Source: Muribaculaceae bacterium
GTDB taxonomy: Bacteria; Bacteroidota; Bacteroidia; Bacteroidales; Muribaculaceae
Direction: 5' to 3'
DNA: 47,101 bases
NCBI GenBank assembly: GCA_022509105.1
Contig: JAFLTV010000016.1
Span: 1-47,101 of the forward strand
The position numbers and the translations under genes were made by a program. The notes under the pieces were generated by a model. It was given only the letters and a program-made list of their open reading frames with translations. It searched no databases and had not been told where the DNA came from. This document shows, one piece after another, positions 1-9,900 of the stretch (within the stretch, counting starts at the first letter, position 1; the number at the start of each line of letters is the position of its first letter).

Positions 1-49
<49 letters not shown>

Positions 50-61
50 ATGTTTCGTCTG

Positions 62-92
62 CAAAATTAATATAAAATTTTATAACTTCAAA
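62..92 (-). promoter_or_regulatory. Promoter of the fMet tRNA
   Basis: On the minus strand, TTTG (complement of 89-92) is followed after 19 bp by TAATTTTG (complement of 62-69). This matches the Bacteroidota primary sigma pattern TTTG-N19-21-TAnnTTTG. The start point would fall a few bases before the mature tRNA 5' end at position 49. Confidence 0.7.
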
Positions 93-152
93 ATTTATTC
101 GCCGATAATAATAATTTTTATCTTATAAAGGGGGAAACTGAAAAATTATCTG

Positions 153-160
153 TAAATTTG
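153..160 (+). promoter_or_regulatory. Possible -7 box for the TetR gene
   Basis: TAAATTTG matches the Bacteroidota -7 consensus and lies 36 bp before the ATG at 196. I see no convincing TTTG about 20 bp upstream, so this is a half-supported promoter. Confidence 0.35.
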
Positions 161-195
161 CTCATTATTATAATAAATGTGCATAATCCTTAGTC

Positions 196-780
196 ATGGT
201 TTCCAAAACTCGGGAAAGGTTTATTGAAGTGGCTCGACAGCTTTTCGCCAGAAAAGGTGTAGAAAACACTACCATGAACGATATCGCTTCGGCATCGGAA
301 AAAGGACGACGCACCATTTATACCTATTTCAAAAGTAAAAGGGAGATCTTTAATGCTGTTATAGCCAGCGAAGCAGATCAATTGCTCGCTCGTCTGCGCG
401 AAATTGTCGCCATGGAGGATTCTCCCCGTGATAAACTTGTGAAATATATCGATTGCCGCTTTGACACCATGAATGAAATCGTTTCCAGAAACGGTTCCCT
501 GAAAGCCGGCTTTTTCAGAGACGTGAGAAAAGTAGACCGGGCAAGGAAACTTATCACAGACAAGGAAACGGCTCTTCTTCGAGAGATTCTCGAGGAAGGG
601 GTGAGACAAGGGGTGTTTAATATTGAAAATATGAACCATTCCGCCCTTGTGATCACTCACACAATTCATGGTCTTGATGTGCCCTACATAAGAGACAACC
701 TCTCAAAAGAGGGCATAACTCAGGAACAGTTGAAAAGATATGTGACTAAACTCATACTAAACGGTATAGAAAAAAGATAA
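196..780 (+). CDS. TetR/AcrR-family transcriptional regulator
   Basis: The 194-residue length is typical of TetR repressors. Residues about 5-52 form the TetR helix-turn-helix: RERFIEVARQLFARKG, then TTMNDIASASEKGRRTIYTYF, ending in the characteristic YTYFKSKREIF. The rest is a helical ligand-binding and dimerisation domain with no recognisable specificity. The ATG at 196 starts only eight codons before the HTH and is preferred. The gene lies 42 bp upstream of a FabH-like and a FabG gene on the same strand, so control of fatty-acid or related acyl-chain synthesis is a reasonable inference. Ligand and target sites cannot be read from the sequence. Confidence 0.9.
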   Translation: MVSKTRERFIEVARQLFARKGVENTTMNDIASASEKGRRTIYTYFKSKREIFNAVIASEADQLLARLREIVAMEDSPRDKLVKYIDCRFDTMNEIVSRNGSLKAGFFRDVRKVDRARKLITDKETALLREILEEGVRQGVFNIENMNHSALVITHTIHGLDVPYIRDNLSKEGITQEQLKRYVTKLILNGIEKR

Positions 781-822
781 AGTTTGGGCTTATAAAACAG
801 ACATTAATAATAAAGCAGCCAT

Positions 823-1767
823 ATGTATATAAACGCCATGGGCCATTATATCCCTTCCGGGAGAGTGCCGAATGAATATTTTGAGAAAGTTAATGGTTTG
901 ACCCCCGATTGGATCGTGCAACGCACCGGAATCAACACTCGGTCGAAAGCCGCCGCAGACGAAAACTGCGATTCAATGGCTCTTGAGGCTGTGGAGGATG
1001 CTCTCAAAAATTCGCCCTATGATATAAAGGAAGTTGATCTGATTATCGGTGCTTATTATGCTGTTTATGACAGCGTTGCGACTGCAGGCCATGTGGTTCA
1101 GCAGAAATATGACATCAAAGGTGCCAAAGTGGTGTATGCTTCAGCTGCTTGTTCTTCTTTCATAAACGGACTCGAAATTGCTGAAGGTTATTTCGCTATG
1201 GGGAAAGCCAAAAGAGCCCTGATAATCTGCAGCGAACACAACACATACTATAGTAATGAAAAAGATCCAAAGTCCGGCCATCTCTGGGGCGATGCTGCCG
1301 TAGCTTTTTTTGTCAGCAAGGAGCGTGAATCTGAAAATGATATAGAGATTCTCGATATTTTCACTGAAGGTCTTGGAAACGTCGGGAAAGGTCCAGGTGG
1401 CGTGAAACTGCGTCCGGGAGAAGACGGCATTACAATGCCGGAAGGCCGCGACGTCTTTGTCAATGCCTGCCGATATATGATATATGCGCTCAACAATGCA
1501 TTGGCTCATTCCAATCTTAAGATTGAAGACGTTGATAAATTCATTTGTCATCAGGCAAACAAGAGGATCGTGGCTCAGGTGGCCAATCAGCTTGACAAAC
1601 CTATGGAGGAGTTTGTTAACAATATCGAGACTCTCGGCAACACAGGTTCGGCATCGGCTCCTCTGGTGCTTTCACAGCATAAGGGAGAATTAAAGAAGGG
1701 CGATATCGTAGCCCTCATGGTTTTCGGCGGCGGTTATTCTTGCGGATGTTTCATAATCCGCGTCTGA
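823..1767 (+). CDS. Beta-ketoacyl-ACP synthase III (FabH-like)
   Basis: This 314-residue thiolase-fold enzyme would condense acetyl-CoA or another acyl-CoA with malonyl-ACP to start fatty-acid synthesis in the cytoplasm. The Cys-His-Asn triad is intact: Cys110 in YASAACSSF, His243 in FICHQANKRI and Asn273 in TLGNTGSAS. The C-terminal GGGYSCG region is also present. The length is close to E. coli FabH (317 aa). It sits between the TetR gene and a FabG gene 43 bp downstream, consistent with a small acyl-synthesis operon. Bacteroidota often carry more than one KAS III, so this copy could serve a specialised lipid rather than be the housekeeping FabH; the gene symbol is therefore left blank. Confidence 0.88.
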   Translation: MYINAMGHYIPSGRVPNEYFEKVNGLTPDWIVQRTGINTRSKAAADENCDSMALEAVEDALKNSPYDIKEVDLIIGAYYAVYDSVATAGHVVQQKYDIKGAKVVYASAACSSFINGLEIAEGYFAMGKAKRALIICSEHNTYYSNEKDPKSGHLWGDAAVAFFVSKERESENDIEILDIFTEGLGNVGKGPGGVKLRPGEDGITMPEGRDVFVNACRYMIYALNNALAHSNLKIEDVDKFICHQANKRIVAQVANQLDKPMEEFVNNIETLGNTGSASAPLVLSQHKGELKKGDIVALMVFGGGYSCGCFIIRV

Positions 1768-1810
1768 AGCCTTCTGTCTAACTGAATAAAAAACAAAAAC
1801 ATATATAATT

Positions 1811-2557
1811 ATGGGATTACTCCAAGGAAAGACCGCCCTTATCACAGGAGCGGCACGTGGAATCGGTAAAGCACTCGCGCTTCGCTTTGCAGCGGAAGGA
1901 GCCGATATCGCATTCACAGATCTTGTTATTGACGAAAACGGCAAACAAACCGAAGACGAAATCAAAGCTCTCGGAGTGAAATGCATTGGATATGCCTCTA
2001 ATGCAGCAGATTTTGCACAGACTGAAGAAGTTGTGAAGAAAGTGCATGAGGATTTCGGCAAAATCGATATCCTTGTTAATAATGCCGGAATCACAAAAGA
2101 CGGTCTCATGATGAGAATGAGCGAAGGCCAGTGGGATGCAGTCATAAATGTAAACTTGAAATCAGCTTTCAATTTCATCCATGCAGTTCTTCCGATCATG
2201 ATGCGTCAGAAAAGCGGTTCGATTATAAATATGGCTTCAGTAGTTGGAGTTCATGGAAATGCCGGACAATCAAATTATGCAGCTTCAAAAGCCGGTCTTA
2301 TCGCTTTGGCTAAGAGTATCGCGCAGGAGGTTGGTTCACGCGGTATCCGTGCCAACGCCATTGCCCCCGGCTTCATTGAAACAGCCATGACAGCCGCCCT
2401 TCCCGAAAGTGTTCGTGAAGAATGGTGCAAGAAAATTCCGTTACGTCGCGGAGGAAAACCGGAAGATATCGCTGAAGTTGCTGTTTTCCTCGCATCTGAT
2501 ATGTCATCTTACGTCACAGGCCAGGTTATCCAGGTTGACGGCGGTATGAATATGTAA
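1811..2557 (+). CDS. fabG: 3-oxoacyl-ACP reductase (FabG-type SDR)
   Basis: A 248-residue classical short-chain dehydrogenase. The Rossmann glycine motif TGAARGIG lies at 12-19, NNAG at 90-93, catalytic Asn115, Ser143, Tyr156 and Lys160 (YAASK) are all present, and the C-terminus VTGQVIQVDGGMNM is very FabG-like. It would reduce 3-oxoacyl-ACP with NADPH in the elongation cycle. The gene follows the KAS III gene by 43 bp and precedes ispD by 21 bp, so the genes are probably co-transcribed. Because SDRs are numerous, a role in a specialised acyl pathway together with the neighbouring KAS III remains possible. Confidence 0.9.
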   Translation: MGLLQGKTALITGAARGIGKALALRFAAEGADIAFTDLVIDENGKQTEDEIKALGVKCIGYASNAADFAQTEEVVKKVHEDFGKIDILVNNAGITKDGLMMRMSEGQWDAVINVNLKSAFNFIHAVLPIMMRQKSGSIINMASVVGVHGNAGQSNYAASKAGLIALAKSIAQEVGSRGIRANAIAPGFIETAMTAALPESVREEWCKKIPLRRGGKPEDIAEVAVFLASDMSSYVTGQVIQVDGGMNM

Positions 2558-2578
2558 TTTTTTGTTTCAGCTCTCCTC

Positions 2579-3250
2579 ATGAAGCAATATGCAGTTATAG
2601 TTGCAGGGGGTTCCGGTTCCCGAATGGGAGGTGGAATCCCCAAACAGTTTCGTTCGCTAAAAGGGCGGCCGATGCTATGGTGGTCGTTAAAAGCATTTCA
2701 TGATGAAAATCCTTCAACGGAATTGATTCTTGTGCTTCCTGAGGATTTTATCTCTTTATGGAACGACTATTTTTTGACTTTATCCGATGGGGAACGTTAT
2801 CCACATAAAATAGCTGTCGGAGGAGAATCTCGTTCTGGATCTGTAAGGAATGGTTTGGCTTTAATAGATGATAAGGATTCATTGGTGGCCGTGCATGATG
2901 GCGCCCGGCCAATGGTCAGGTCCGCGACAATTTCTGAAGGATGGAAAGCTGCAGAAATTCATGATGCCGCTATTCCTGTTGTGAAGGTAGTGGATTCTTT
3001 GAGAATGATTACCGATAGTGGAAGCAAAAGTGTAGACCGCAGTCAGTTTCTTGCGGTGCAAACGCCTCAGGTGTTCAAGACTGATGTGTTGATTAAGGCC
3101 TATGATTTTGCCGACGGAAAAACTTTCTCGGATGATGCCGCAGTAGTTGAAAACTACGGTTGTCCGGTAGCATTGTTTCCCGGAAGCGAAGACAACATTA
3201 AAGTGACAAATCCTAAAGATCTGGCAGTTGCGTCAGTTTTATTAGATTAA
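2579..3250 (+). CDS. ispD: 2-C-methyl-D-erythritol 4-phosphate cytidylyltransferase
   Basis: IspD transfers CMP from CTP to MEP, the third step of the non-mevalonate isoprenoid pathway. The N-terminal nucleotide-binding signature AGGSGSRMGGGIPKQF (residues 9-24) and the VAVHDGARPMV motif are both clear. The 223-residue length is normal for the family. Bacteroidota use the MEP pathway, so this copy is expected to be essential. It lies 21 bp after fabG and one base before the recG start, a tight arrangement that implies co-transcription with both. Confidence 0.95.
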   Translation: MKQYAVIVAGGSGSRMGGGIPKQFRSLKGRPMLWWSLKAFHDENPSTELILVLPEDFISLWNDYFLTLSDGERYPHKIAVGGESRSGSVRNGLALIDDKDSLVAVHDGARPMVRSATISEGWKAAEIHDAAIPVVKVVDSLRMITDSGSKSVDRSQFLAVQTPQVFKTDVLIKAYDFADGKTFSDDAAVVENYGCPVALFPGSEDNIKVTNPKDLAVASVLLD

Positions 3251-3251
3251 C

Positions 3252-5408
3252 ATGCCGGATTTCTTTTCTACGGATATAAAATTTTTAAAGGGAGTCGGGG
3301 CTGAACGGGCCAAGACCCTCACTAAGGAAATAGGGGTCGCGAACTTTCGCGACCTCCTTTACTATTTCCCTTTCCGACATGTGGACCGTAGTCGGTTTTA
3401 TTCAATATCCGAATTGCAAGGAGAGGATCTTCCGGCCCTCCAGATAAAGGGACGGTTTATCAATTTCTCTGAAGAAGGCGAGGGGGCTCGAAAACGTCTT
3501 AAAGGCATATTCTCCGATGGCCATAAATTTATAGAGACCGTCTGGTTCTCCAAAATCAACTATTTTTCCAAACAATATAAACCCGGAGTGGATTATGTGA
3601 TATTCGGCAAACCTAATCTCTATAGGAATGTCTATTCCATTTCCCATCCGGAAATCGAACTGTATAATCCCGAAAAGCCGCCCACAGGTTTCCGAGGAGT
3701 ATATAATCTCACCGAGCAAATGCGAAAAAAGGGGCTGACAGTTCTCCTGCTTCGGAAATTAATGGAAGAGGCCCTTCATCATCCGGGATTTCAAACAATC
3801 ATGGAGACTCTGCCGGGCGAGATACTGTCCCGTTATCATCTGATGCCTATTCAAGAGGCCTTGATGCAGATGCATTTTCCGGAATCTGCAGAAAAGCTTC
3901 AGAAAGCTATCGAGAGATTTAAGTTTGAAGAGCTTTTCTATGTGGAACTCAACATACTGCGATTCTCATTGGAGAGAAGCGCCAAGACTCGTGGTTATCC
4001 TTTCCCGGTGATAGGAGAGAAGTTTAATAAATTTTATTATGAAGGACTCCCGTTTCAACTCACAAATGCTCAAAAGCGTGTCTTAAAAGAGATACGCCGG
4101 GATATGAAAACCGGGCGGCAGATGAACCGACTGCTTCAGGGCGATGTGGGTTCCGGAAAGACCATGGTGGCTTTCATGACAGCCCTGATGGCTGTAGACA
4201 ACGGTTTTCAGGCTGCCCTGATGGCGCCTACGGAAATCCTGGCTTCCCAGCATTTCGAAACCATAAGCAAATGGGCCGAAACCTGCGGCATCAGTGTAAG
4301 GCTTCTCACAGGAAGTTCCCGAACTGCAGAGCGACGGATAATTCATCAGGAGTTAAAGGATGGGAGACTCGACATCCTGATCGGCACTCATGCTTTGCTT
4401 GAGGATGTGGTGCAATTCAAAAAGCTGGGTGTGGCTATTATTGACGAGCAGCATAGATTCGGAGTTGCTCAGAGGGCTCGTTTATGGAAGGGGGGAGAGG
4501 TGGCACCCCATGTACTGGTGATGACTGCCACTCCCATTCCTCGTACATTGGCGATGACGGTATATGGCGATCTTGATGTGTCGGTCATTGACGAGCTCCC
4601 TCCCGGAAGAACTCCCGTCACCACTCTTGTTAGATATGATTCTTCAAGACTTGAGGTAGACCGCCTTATCTTCAATCAGTTAAAAGAGGGGCGTCAGGTC
4701 TATATCGTCTATCCTTTGATAGAAGAAAATGAGAAGCTCGACCTTAAAAGTCTTGAGGAAGGCTATAAACGCACTTGCGAAACATTTCCCTCTTTCAGGG
4801 TTTGTTTCGTGCATGGAAAGATGAAGCCGGAAGAAAAAGATTATCAAATGAGTCTTTTTGCATCGGGAGAAGCTAACATTTTAGTAGCCACAACTGTTAT
4901 AGAAGTAGGAGTAAATGTGCCCAATGCTACTGTCATGGTGATTGAGAATGCCGAACGGTTTGGCCTTTCACAGCTTCACCAGTTGCGTGGCAGAGTTGGA
5001 CGCGGTGCCGATAAAAGCTATTGTGTGCTTATGGGTAAGGCCACATCGGGAGCCGAAACAAAGAAACGCCTCGCCATAATGGCGGAGACCACCGATGGAT
5101 TTCTGATTTCAGAAGCTGATATGAAAATGCGGGGTCCCGGCGATATGGAAGGCACGATGCAAAGCGGTCTTCCTTTCAACCTCCGGTTGGCAAATCTGGC
5201 AAAAGATGGTCAGATTATTTCTATAGCACGCCGTGCGGCCTTGAATGTTCTTGCCGGTTCGCCTCAATTGCTTTCTTCAGGAGCTTCCGCATCTCCCAAC
5301 GAGAATTTTGATAATCCTGTTGCGCTTAAAGCCGAGGAACTGTTTATGGTGAGAAATGAATTGAAACTGCGCTTCTCTCATGTGGTTGACTGGTCGTTGA
5401 TTTCCTGA
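3252..5408 (+). CDS. recG: ATP-dependent DNA helicase RecG
   Basis: RecG remodels stalled replication forks and Holliday junctions by branch migration. The 718-residue protein has an N-terminal wedge/OB region (about residues 1-260) and two helicase lobes. Motif I is GDVGSGKT (297-304), motif II is DEQH (398-401), typical of RecG/Mfd, and motif III is TATPIPRT (425-432). The C-terminal lobe carries ATTVIEVGVNVPNATVMVIE and QLRGRVGRG. The length is near the family norm (about 700). Its ATG lies one base after the ispD stop. Confidence 0.97.
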   Translation: MPDFFSTDIKFLKGVGAERAKTLTKEIGVANFRDLLYYFPFRHVDRSRFYSISELQGEDLPALQIKGRFINFSEEGEGARKRLKGIFSDGHKFIETVWFSKINYFSKQYKPGVDYVIFGKPNLYRNVYSISHPEIELYNPEKPPTGFRGVYNLTEQMRKKGLTVLLLRKLMEEALHHPGFQTIMETLPGEILSRYHLMPIQEALMQMHFPESAEKLQKAIERFKFEELFYVELNILRFSLERSAKTRGYPFPVIGEKFNKFYYEGLPFQLTNAQKRVLKEIRRDMKTGRQMNRLLQGDVGSGKTMVAFMTALMAVDNGFQAALMAPTEILASQHFETISKWAETCGISVRLLTGSSRTAERRIIHQELKDGRLDILIGTHALLEDVVQFKKLGVAIIDEQHRFGVAQRARLWKGGEVAPHVLVMTATPIPRTLAMTVYGDLDVSVIDELPPGRTPVTTLVRYDSSRLEVDRLIFNQLKEGRQVYIVYPLIEENEKLDLKSLEEGYKRTCETFPSFRVCFVHGKMKPEEKDYQMSLFASGEANILVATTVIEVGVNVPNATVMVIENAERFGLSQLHQLRGRVGRGADKSYCVLMGKATSGAETKKRLAIMAETTDGFLISEADMKMRGPGDMEGTMQSGLPFNLRLANLAKDGQIISIARRAALNVLAGSPQLLSSGASASPNENFDNPVALKAEELFMVRNELKLRFSHVVDWSLIS

Positions 5409-5513
5409 ATTTTCCGGCAATTTTCCTCTCTCTCAAAGTTACTGATGCAACATTCTGACAATGGGTGAAGAACGCAAAAGGACCCTGGTGTAAATATGAA
5501 AAATTAATGGTCT

Positions 5514-6854
5514 ATGAAAGAAAAAGATATTCTTGAAGGTATAAAGCATAAATTGGGAATCGAGCAACTCAACGATATGCAAAAGAAGATGCTCTCCGTG
5601 TCTTCTGAAAATCGTGATATAATCCTTTTGTCGCCCACAGGAAGCGGAAAAACTCTGGCTTTTACTTTGCCGGTATTGAAAATGCTTAAACCCTCCACAG
5701 GGCGGATTCAATGTGTGGTGGTTGCGCCTTCCCGCGAACTCGTGATCCAGATAGCAGATGTCATGAGGGGTGCCGGACAGGGCTACCGCGTTATAGCCCT
5801 TTATGGAGGCCACAGTGTTCAGGATGAAGTAAATAGCCTGAAGGTTGTGCCTGATATTATTGTGGCAACTCCGGGGCGTCTTCTTGACCATTCAGTGCGC
5901 CATAATCTGGAATTGCTCCCGGTCAGGATTCTTGTGCTCGATGAATTCGATAAAAGCCTCGAACTCGGTTTCGAGGAAGAGATGGAAAAAATCATGAAGC
6001 GGCTGAAGAATGTCAGCAGGATTATTCTGACTTCTGCCACAAAAGCCGACCTTCTTCCGGAATTCCTGTCGCTTAAGAATCCTATGACTATCAACATTTC
6101 CGGATCTGTGGACAATCCCCGTTCCAGAATGAGAATCCGGAAGGTGGAAACCGACAGCAATGACAAGCTCGAATCTTTGCTGATTCTGTTGAATAATATC
6201 AATTCTTCTTCCGAAGTGCCAGAAAAATCAATAGTTTTTGTGAATCATCGGGAGAGTGCCGAAAGAATTTATGAATTTCTTAGGAAAAAGAGGGTGGCAT
6301 GCGGTCTTTATCATGGCGCCCTCGAGCAGAAAGACAGGGAAATGGCCGTGGCCATGTTCAATAATAGCTCGCGACCTGTGCTTGTCGCCACAGATTTAGC
6401 GGCCCGCGGGTTGGATATAGAGAATGTGGCCTCCGTTATTCATTATCATCAGCCTCTCACAAAAGAGGCTTATCTGCATCGCAACGGACGAACTGCGAGG
6501 GTGGATGCCGAGGGAGATATCTATATCCTTGTCGGGCCCGAAGAAAACCTTAAGGAATTTGTGGAAGTTGACGGCGATTTTGAGGCAGACAGCAATCTTA
6601 AGGCGGATCTTGCCAACAAACTGATGACCATTTATATCTCCGGAGGGAAACGCGAGAAGATTTCCAGAGGAGATATATTAGGATTCCTCGTCAAGGAATG
6701 TGATGTCCCGGCTTCAGATATCGGTAAGATAGATGTCTTTGACCATTATTCTCTTGTGGCAGTCAGAGAGAAAATGGTGCCCGATCTTCTGAACAAGGCT
6801 GATTCTAAAAAATTGAAAGGGGAAAAACGTAAGTTCAGATGTTTGAATAAATGA
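5514..6854 (+). CDS. DEAD-box-type RNA helicase with DbpA-like C-terminal RNA-binding domain
   Basis: A 446-residue superfamily 2 RNA helicase. Motif I is PTGSGKT (41-47), Ia APSRELVIQ, Ib TPGRLLD and III SAT (174-176). The second lobe has HGALEQKDRE, TDLAARGLDI and HRNGRTAR. Motif II reads DEFD (143-146) rather than DEAD, a substitution at the third and fourth positions that keeps the catalytic Asp-Glu. The last 75 residues (ISGGKREKISRGDILGFL onward) resemble the DbpA/CsdA RNA-binding domain, which directs DbpA to 23S rRNA helix 92, so a 50S assembly role is likely. It starts 105 bp after recG and may have its own promoter, though none is obvious. Confidence 0.85.
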   Translation: MKEKDILEGIKHKLGIEQLNDMQKKMLSVSSENRDIILLSPTGSGKTLAFTLPVLKMLKPSTGRIQCVVVAPSRELVIQIADVMRGAGQGYRVIALYGGHSVQDEVNSLKVVPDIIVATPGRLLDHSVRHNLELLPVRILVLDEFDKSLELGFEEEMEKIMKRLKNVSRIILTSATKADLLPEFLSLKNPMTINISGSVDNPRSRMRIRKVETDSNDKLESLLILLNNINSSSEVPEKSIVFVNHRESAERIYEFLRKKRVACGLYHGALEQKDREMAVAMFNNSSRPVLVATDLAARGLDIENVASVIHYHQPLTKEAYLHRNGRTARVDAEGDIYILVGPEENLKEFVEVDGDFEADSNLKADLANKLMTIYISGGKREKISRGDILGFLVKECDVPASDIGKIDVFDHYSLVAVREKMVPDLLNKADSKKLKGEKRKFRCLNK

Positions 6855-6873
6855 TTGATTTTATTTAAATTTG
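6842..6873 (+). promoter_or_regulatory. Promoter of the PFOR gene
   Basis: TTTG (6842-6845), 20 bp, TAAATTTG (6866-6873) is a full match to the Bacteroidota promoter pattern. The -33 element overlaps the last codons of the preceding helicase gene. A start near 6880 would give a leader of roughly 90 nt before the ATG at 6974. The leader is A/T rich with no strong hairpin that I can see. Confidence 0.7.
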
Positions 6874-6973
6874 CATGATTTTTGTTGAAAAATTCGTTTG
6901 AATTTTTTCAATTTGCAATCCGGGTAAGAAATCTGAAATAAAAAATAACTTTAATTCAAATAAAAACCAAACT

Positions 6974-9900
6974 ATGAGTAAAGCAAAGCAATTCCTGACG
7001 TGCGACGGCAACCAGGCAGCGGCTCACATCAGTTATATGTTTACGGAAGTGGCGGCTATTTATCCGATCACGCCCTCTTCCACAATGGCTGAATATGTCG
7101 ACGACTGGTCGGCAGCCGGCAGGAAAAATATCTTTGGCGAAACAGTCACTGTCCAGGAGATGCAAAGTGAGGGTGGCGCTGCAGGTGCAGTCCACGGTTC
7201 TTTGCAGGCAGGAGCTATGACAACAACATTCACAGCTTCGCAGGGCCTTCTCCTGATGATACCCAATATGTATAAAATAGCAGGCGAACTGCTGCCTTGC
7301 GTGTTCCATGTGTCTGCCCGCACTTTGGCTTCTCATGCCTTGAGCATCTTCGGCGACCATCAGGATATTTATTCAACCCGCCAGACAGGTTTTGCCATGC
7401 TTTGTGAAGGCAGCGTTCAAGAAGTTATGGACCTGGCTGCCGTGGCTCATCTTTCAACCTACAAGAGCCGTGTGCCGTTCCTCAATTTCTTCGATGGATT
7501 CCGCACAAGCCATGAAATTCAGAAAATTGAGGCTATAGACCAGGAAGATCTCGCTAATCTTCTCGATGCTGAAGCCGTGGCCGATTTCCGTCGCCGCGCC
7601 TTGAACCCGGAATCTCCCGTGGCAAGAGGTATGGCTGAAAACGGCGATGTATTCTTCCAGCATCGCGAGGCCTGCAATCCTTATTACGCAGCAGTGCCGG
7701 AGATCGTTGAAAATTATATGAACGAGATCTCTAAGCTCACAGGACGTAAATACGGTCTTTTCGATTATTATGGCGACCCGGAAGCAGAGCGAGTGATCAT
7801 AGCTATGGGCTCCGTGACAGAATGTATCCGCGAGACAATCGATTATCTTCGTGCAAAAGGAGAAAAGGTTGGTCTCGTTAGCGTTCATCTTTATCGTCCT
7901 TTCTCAGCGAAACATTTCCTCGCAGCAGTGCCTTCAACTGCAAAGAGAATCGCCGTGCTCGACAGAACAAAAGAACCCGGAGCTAACGGTGAGCCCCTTT
8001 GTCTTGACGTGAAGGATTGCTATTTCGGAAAAGAAAATGCACCTCTGATTGTAGGCGGTCGTTATGGTCTCGCTTCTAAAGACACGACTCCGGCTCAGAT
8101 TGTTTCCGTATTTGAAAATCTTGCACTGCCGCAGCCGAAGGATGGTTTCACAATCGGCATTGAAGACGATGTGACATTCCTTTCACTTCCGTTGCTTCCG
8201 GAAATAAACATTGGCGGAAAGGGAATGTTCCAGGCCAAATTCTATGGCCTTGGAGCCGACGGAACTGTAGGCGCTAACAAAAACTCTGTAAAGATCATCG
8301 GTGACAATACCGACAAATATTGCCAGGCTTACTTCGCCTACGATTCCAAGAAATCCGGAGGTTTCACTTGCAGCCATCTCCGTTTCGGTGATGAACCGAT
8401 CAGAAGCACTTACTTGGTGAATACTCCCAATTTCGTGGCATGCCACGTGCAGGCTTATCTCTATCTGTATGATGTCTGCAGAGGCCTTCAACCCAATGGA
8501 ACGTTCCTGCTAAACACAATATGGGAAGGTGAAGAGCTCGCCAAGAATCTTCCCAATAAGGTGAAGAAGCTCTTTGCTAAAAACAATATCACCGTCTATT
8601 ATATGGATGCTTCCAAGATTGCTCAGGAAATCGGCCTTGGAAACCGCACCAACACTATCCTTCAGAGTGCGTTCTTCCGCATCACTGAAGTTATTCCCGT
8701 TGACCTTGCCGTAGAGCAAATGAAGAAGTTTATCGTCAAGTCATACGGTAAGAAGGGTGAGAGCATCGTGAATATGAACTATGCTGCAGTAGACCGTGGC
8801 GGTGAATATAAGAAACTTGATGTTGACCCGGCATGGGCTAACATTGCAGACGATGAGCCCGAAAAGAAGAATGTGCCTGAATTCATCAGCAATGTCGTGT
8901 TCCCGATCAATGCCCAGGATGGAGACCTTCTTCCTGTGTCTGCCTTCAAGGATAACGCCGACGGCACATGGCGGCAGGGAACGGCCGCTTATGAAAAACG
9001 TGGCGTGGCAGCTTTCGTTCCGGAATGGATAGTTGAGAATTGTATTCAGTGTAACAAGTGTGCATACGTTTGTCCTCACGCAGCCATCCGTCCGTTTGTT
9101 TTAGATGCGGAGGAAATGGCAAAGGCTCCGTTTGGCGACGACCATGCATTGCCTGCTATCGGCAAGCAGTTTGCCGGAATGAAGTTTGTGCAGCAGGTGG
9201 ATGTGCTTGACTGTCTCGGTTGCGGCAACTGTGTGGATGTTTGTCCCGGTAAGAAAGGCGAAAAGGCTCTCGTGATGAAACATGAGGAAAGTCAGCTCGG
9301 CGAACAGAAAAACTGGGATTATTGTGTCAACGAGGTTAAATCAAAACAAAATCTTGTCGACGTTCGCGCTAACGTGAAAAACAGCCAGTTTGCAACTCCG
9401 TTGTTTGAATTCTCAGGAGCATGCTCAGGTTGTGGTGAAACTCCTTATGTGAAGCTTATCACCCAGCTTTATGGCGACCATGAAATAGTAGCTAATGCAA
9501 CAGGCTGTAGCTCAATTTATTCCGGATCTGTTCCCTCAACACCTTACGCTACAAATGAAAAGGGTCATGGTCCTGCATGGGCTAACTCTTTGTTTGAAGA
9601 TTTCTGCGAATTCGGTCTCGGAATGCATATTGCTTACGAAAAGATGCGTGCCCGTCTTGAAGACCTGTGCCACAAGATCGAGATGTGCAGCGAATGTGGT
9701 CAGGCAGTCAAGGATGCTGCCAAAGCATGGCTTGAAGTCAAGGAAGATGGCGACAAGAGCCGTGAAGCCGGAGAAAAATTCTTGTCAGAGGCCAAGGCTT
9801 GCGGTTGCGACCTGAGTAAGAAAGTGATCGAACTCGGCAACTATCTGACCAAACGCAGCCAGTGGATCATCGGTGGTGACGGCGCCAGCTATGACATCGG

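Noticed and set aside
190-669. 159-codon minus-strand frame opposite the TetR gene
   Set aside because: It is antisense to a well-supported TetR protein and has no homology-like features; it is a shadow frame.
1690-2199. 169-codon minus-strand frame opposite fabG
   Set aside because: Antisense shadow of a clearly coding SDR gene.
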